From the NCBI RefSeq assembly GCF_003339685.1, contig NZ_QPKI01000002.1, positions 1 through 64,000 on the forward strand: a DNA stretch of 64,000 nucleotides, written 5' to 3'. This document shows, piece after piece, positions 61,755 through 64,000 of the stretch. The stretch's first letter is position 1; the number at the start of each line of letters is the position of its first letter. Source of the DNA: Halomonas sp. DQ26W (GTDB lineage Bacteria; Pseudomonadota; Gammaproteobacteria; Pseudomonadales; Halomonadaceae). The notes beneath the pieces were generated by a model. That model saw nothing but the letters and a program-made list of their open reading frames with translations. It was not told where the DNA came from and made no database searches. The position numbers and the translations under genes were made by a program.

Positions 61755-62369
61755 ATGCCACAAGGTACGCTCTTCATCGTTTCCGCGCCCTCCGGCGCCG
61801 GCAAGACCACCCTGGTGCGCGAGCTGATCGAAAGCCTCGACGGTATCCAGGTCTCGGTGTCGCATACCACCCGGAGCCAACGCCTCGGCGAGGTGGACGG
61901 AGTGAACTATCACTTTATCGGCGTGGCGGCCTTCGAGGCGATGATCGAGCGCGGCGAGTTCTTCGAATACGCCCAGGTGTTCGACAACTATTACGGCTCA
62001 TCGCGCCCCGCGGTGGAAACCATGCTCAATGCCGGACAGGACGTGATCCTCGAGATCGACTGGCAGGGCGCTCGCCAGGTGCGCCAGCAATTGCACGACG
62101 CGGTCTCGATCTTCATCCTGCCACCTTCTCGCGACGAGTTGGAGCGCCGCCTGGCCAGCCGCGGCACCGACGAACACGCCACCATCGCTCGGCGCATGCG
62201 CGATGCGGTCAGCGAGATGTCGCATTACGACGAATACGACTACCTGGTGGTCAACGACGACTTCACCACCGCCCTGCGCGAACTGCAGTCGCTAGTGATC
62301 AGCCGGCGCTTGAGCCTCGAGCGAGTGCAGAAGGAGCACGGCCCCCTACTGACGGCGCTGTTATCCTGA
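61755..62369 (+). CDS. gmk: Guanylate kinase
   Basis: 204 residues, usual length. It phosphorylates GMP to GDP with ATP, in the purine salvage and (p)ppGpp precursor route. The P-loop SAPSGAGKTTL (about 10-20), SVSHTTRSQRLGEVDGVNYHF (GMP-binding region, about 33-53) and GEFFEYAQVFDNYYGSSRPA (about 66-85) are present. It heads gmk-rpoZ-spoT, a well-known order. Its stop codon lies in the first unit of a tandem repeat. Confidence 0.97.
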   Translation: MPQGTLFIVSAPSGAGKTTLVRELIESLDGIQVSVSHTTRSQRLGEVDGVNYHFIGVAAFEAMIERGEFFEYAQVFDNYYGSSRPAVETMLNAGQDVILEIDWQGARQVRQQLHDAVSIFILPPSRDELERRLASRGTDEHATIARRMRDAVSEMSHYDEYDYLVVNDDFTTALRELQSLVISRRLSLERVQKEHGPLLTALLS

Positions 62370-62442
62370 CCCCCAGCCGCGGGCGCTTGTCCTGACCCCC
62401 AGGCGCGGGCGCTTGTCCTGACCCCCAGGCGCGGGCGCTTGT
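62365..62442 (+). repeat. Tandem repeat, 3 x 26 bp, starting at the gmk stop
   Basis: Three consecutive 26-base units beginning CCTGACCCCCAG, with units 2 and 3 identical and unit 1 differing by one base (CCGCGG for GCGCGG). The gmk TGA is within unit 1 (bases 62367-62369). Confidence 0.9.
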
Positions 62443-62538
62443 CAGGGATGCCGGGCGTCGAGTAATCTAGTCTGTCCTGTTCCATTTCGAATTTCCGGCT
62501 ACGGTCGGGAAATCCACAGCTTTTTCGGGAATACCTAC

Positions 62539-62799
62539 ATGGCGCGTGTCACCGTCGAAGATTGTCTGGAAAACGTCGAGAATCGCTTCAAGCTGGTGAT
62601 GATCTCCACCCAGCGCGCTCGTCAACTCGCTCGCGGCTCCCGCGACGCCCTGCTGCCCTGGGAAAATGACAAGCCCACCGTGATGGCCCTGCGCGAGATC
62701 GCCGCTGGCCTGGTCGACAAGAGCGTACTGGACGAGCCGATCGAGGCGCCGGTTCGAATTCGCCATGAGGGCGAGCCGGGCATCGCCATCGAGGAGTAA
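62539..62799 (+). CDS. rpoZ: DNA-directed RNA polymerase omega subunit
   Basis: 86 residues. The small RNA polymerase subunit helps assemble beta-prime and takes part in the (p)ppGpp response. The conserved segment [20 protein letters not shown] followed by [20 protein letters not shown] and [12 protein letters not shown] is typical. It sits between gmk and spoT, as in many gammaproteobacteria. Confidence 0.96.
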   Translation: MARVTVEDCLENVENRFKLVMISTQRARQLARGSRDALLPWENDKPTVMALREIAAGLVDKSVLDEPIEAPVRIRHEGEPGIAIEE

Positions 62800-62821
62800 G
62801 GCAAGCACTCAAGGCGCGCTA

Positions 62822-64000
62822 ATGTTCACCATCGACGACCTGGCCGACCGACTCGGCGGCTATTTACCTCCCGACGAGATCCAGCAGGTCAAGCGCGCCT
62901 TCTACTACGCTGAGCAGGCCCATGACGGCCAGCGGCGGCGTTCTGGCGAGCCCTACGTCACCCACCCGCTGGCAGTGGCCAATATCCTCGCCAACATGCA
63001 CATGGACCATCAAAGCCTGATGTCGGCCATGCTGCACGATGTAATCGAAGATACCGGCGTCTCCAAGGAGGCACTTGCCGAGCAGTTTGGAAAGCCGGTG
63101 GCGGAGTTGGTCGATGGAGTCTCAAAGCTGACCCAGATCACCTTCGAGGACAAGGCGGTCGCCCAGGCAGAGAACTTCCAGAAAATGGTGCTGGCGATGT
63201 CGCGGGATATCCGCGTCATTATCGTCAAGCTCGCCGATCGCCTGCACAACATGCGCACTCTGGGCGCCTTGCGCCCCGAGAAAAAGCGACGTATTGCCCG
63301 CGAGACACTCGAGATCTATGCCCGAATCGCCAGCCGGCTCGGCATCAATACCATACGCGTCGAGCTCGAGGACCTCTCCTTTCAGGCACTGCACCCGATG
63401 CGCGCCGAGCGTATCAAACGCGCCGTCTCCAGCGCCCGAGGCCACCGTCGCTCGGCGATCCGTCAGATCCAGCACGCGCTGCAACAGAGCCTCGACGACG
63501 AGCAGCTATCCGGCACAGTGATCGGCCGCCAGAAGCACCTACTGTCGATCTACAAGAAGATGCGCGACCAGCGCAAGCCGTTCGCCGAGATCATGGATGT
63601 ATTCGGCTTTCGCATCATCACCGAAGACGTCGACAGCTGCTACCGTATCCTTGGTGTGGTGCACAACCTCTATAAGCCGGTGCCGGGACGCTTCAAGGAC
63701 TATATCGCCATTCCCAAGGCCAACGGCTACCAGAGCCTGCATACCACCCTGTTCGGCAGCGGCGGAATGCCCATCGAGGTGCAGATCCGCACCCGCGAGA
63801 TGGAAGCCATGGCCAATAACGGCATCGCCGCCCATTGGCTCTACAAGGCTGGTCAGACCGATCATCCCATCGCCGAGGGCAGCCACGCCCGTGCCCGGGA
63901 GTGGGTCAAGGGCCTGCTGGAAATGCAGCGCCACGCCGGCGATTCGCTGGAGTTCATCGAGCACGTCAAGAACGACCTGTTTCCCGACGACATCTATGTC
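62822..64000 (+). CDS. spoT: Bifunctional (p)ppGpp synthetase/hydrolase (3' end outside the window)
   Basis: The first 393 codons of a gene that continues beyond the window; the usual length is about 700. The start ATG 62822 gives MFTIDDLADRLGGYLPPDEI, the SpoT N-terminus. The HD hydrolase domain (about 30-190) keeps H72-D73 in LHDVIEDTG and KLADRLHNMRTLGAL, so hydrolase activity is expected. The synthetase domain starts near residue 240 with VIGRQKHLLSIYKKMRDQRK, then FGFRIITEDVDSCYRILGVV and IPKANGYQSLHTTLFG. With gmk and rpoZ it forms the usual stringent-response cluster. Confidence 0.97.
   Translation, partial: MFTIDDLADRLGGYLPPDEIQQVKRAFYYAEQAHDGQRRRSGEPYVTHPLAVANILANMHMDHQSLMSAMLHDVIEDTGVSKEALAEQFGKPVAELVDGVSKLTQITFEDKAVAQAENFQKMVLAMSRDIRVIIVKLADRLHNMRTLGALRPEKKRRIARETLEIYARIASRLGINTIRVELEDLSFQALHPMRAERIKRAVSSARGHRRSAIRQIQHALQQSLDDEQLSGTVIGRQKHLLSIYKKMRDQRKPFAEIMDVFGFRIITEDVDSCYRILGVVHNLYKPVPGRFKDYIAIPKANGYQSLHTTLFGSGGMPIEVQIRTREMEAMANNGIAAHWLYKAGQTDHPIAEGSHARAREWVKGLLEMQRHAGDSLEFIEHVKNDLFPDDIYV

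Overview
The window reads as one chromosomal segment of a moderately halophilic gammaproteobacterium, most likely Halomonas or a close relative (Halomonadaceae). This rests on high GC coding sequence, a Crc-type regulator, a PomA/PomB-like (sodium-type) stator pair, an AapJQMP amino-acid importer, a FinR/Fpr pair and a sarcosine oxidase operon. I could not run a search, so the genus is an inference. I see no prophage, CRISPR array or intact insertion sequence.

Layout. 1-479: the 3' end of a P-II signalling gene that looks duplicated or broken, then non-coding DNA. 480-2988: ferredoxin-NADP reductase with divergent FinR-like LysR regulator, then a host-attachment-family protein. 3096-6613: phnDCEE phosphonate-type ABC importer. 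6776-7929: histidine phosphatase and a small membrane protein. 8024-12240: aapJQMP amino-acid importer. 12539-14971: ahpC and ahpF, separated by a MITE-like repeat. 15097-17203: three unlinked-function genes including a ChaN-PDZ protein. 17875-21136: a small hypothetical, a lipoprotein S8 protease with a beta-barrel-like C-terminus, and an L,D-transpeptidase. 21316-24462: cueR and copA, divergent, with a textbook MerR-type promoter between them. 24568-32356: glyA-soxBDAG-purU, sarcosine demethylation coupled to one-carbon metabolism. 32645-37788: a GbdR/SouR-like regulator, a sodium/solute symporter with a 40-residue partner protein, a LysR regulator and creatinase. 38215-40336: a Crp/Fnr regulator, a long AT-rich non-coding stretch, a small membrane protein and tRNA-Arg(CCG). 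40624-49917: housekeeping genes (lhgO, a dihaem cytochrome c, rep, trmL, yfaZ, pyrE, crc, rph, yicC). 50093-59067: cusCBA-cusF plus cusRS and a FixH-like gene. 59311-60955: pomA-pomB. 61755-64000: gmk-rpoZ-spoT, with spoT cut by the window end.

How they fit. Two themes dominate. One is creatine/sarcosine use: creatinase makes sarcosine and urea, SoxBDAG turns sarcosine into glycine and a one-carbon unit on tetrahydrofolate, GlyA makes serine, and PurU releases formate and recycles tetrahydrofolate. The other is copper: CopA exports Cu(I) from the cytoplasm under CueR, and CusCBA/CusF clears the periplasm under CusRS, with a readable operator for each. The most interesting unexplained signals are two inverted copies of a hairpin-rich MITE-like element (14275-14399 and 47954-48127), a second small MITE-like element at 59110-59218, a 3 x 26 bp tandem repeat on the gmk stop codon, the very short symporter partner gene, and the Crc-like protein whose nuclease active site is fully replaced.
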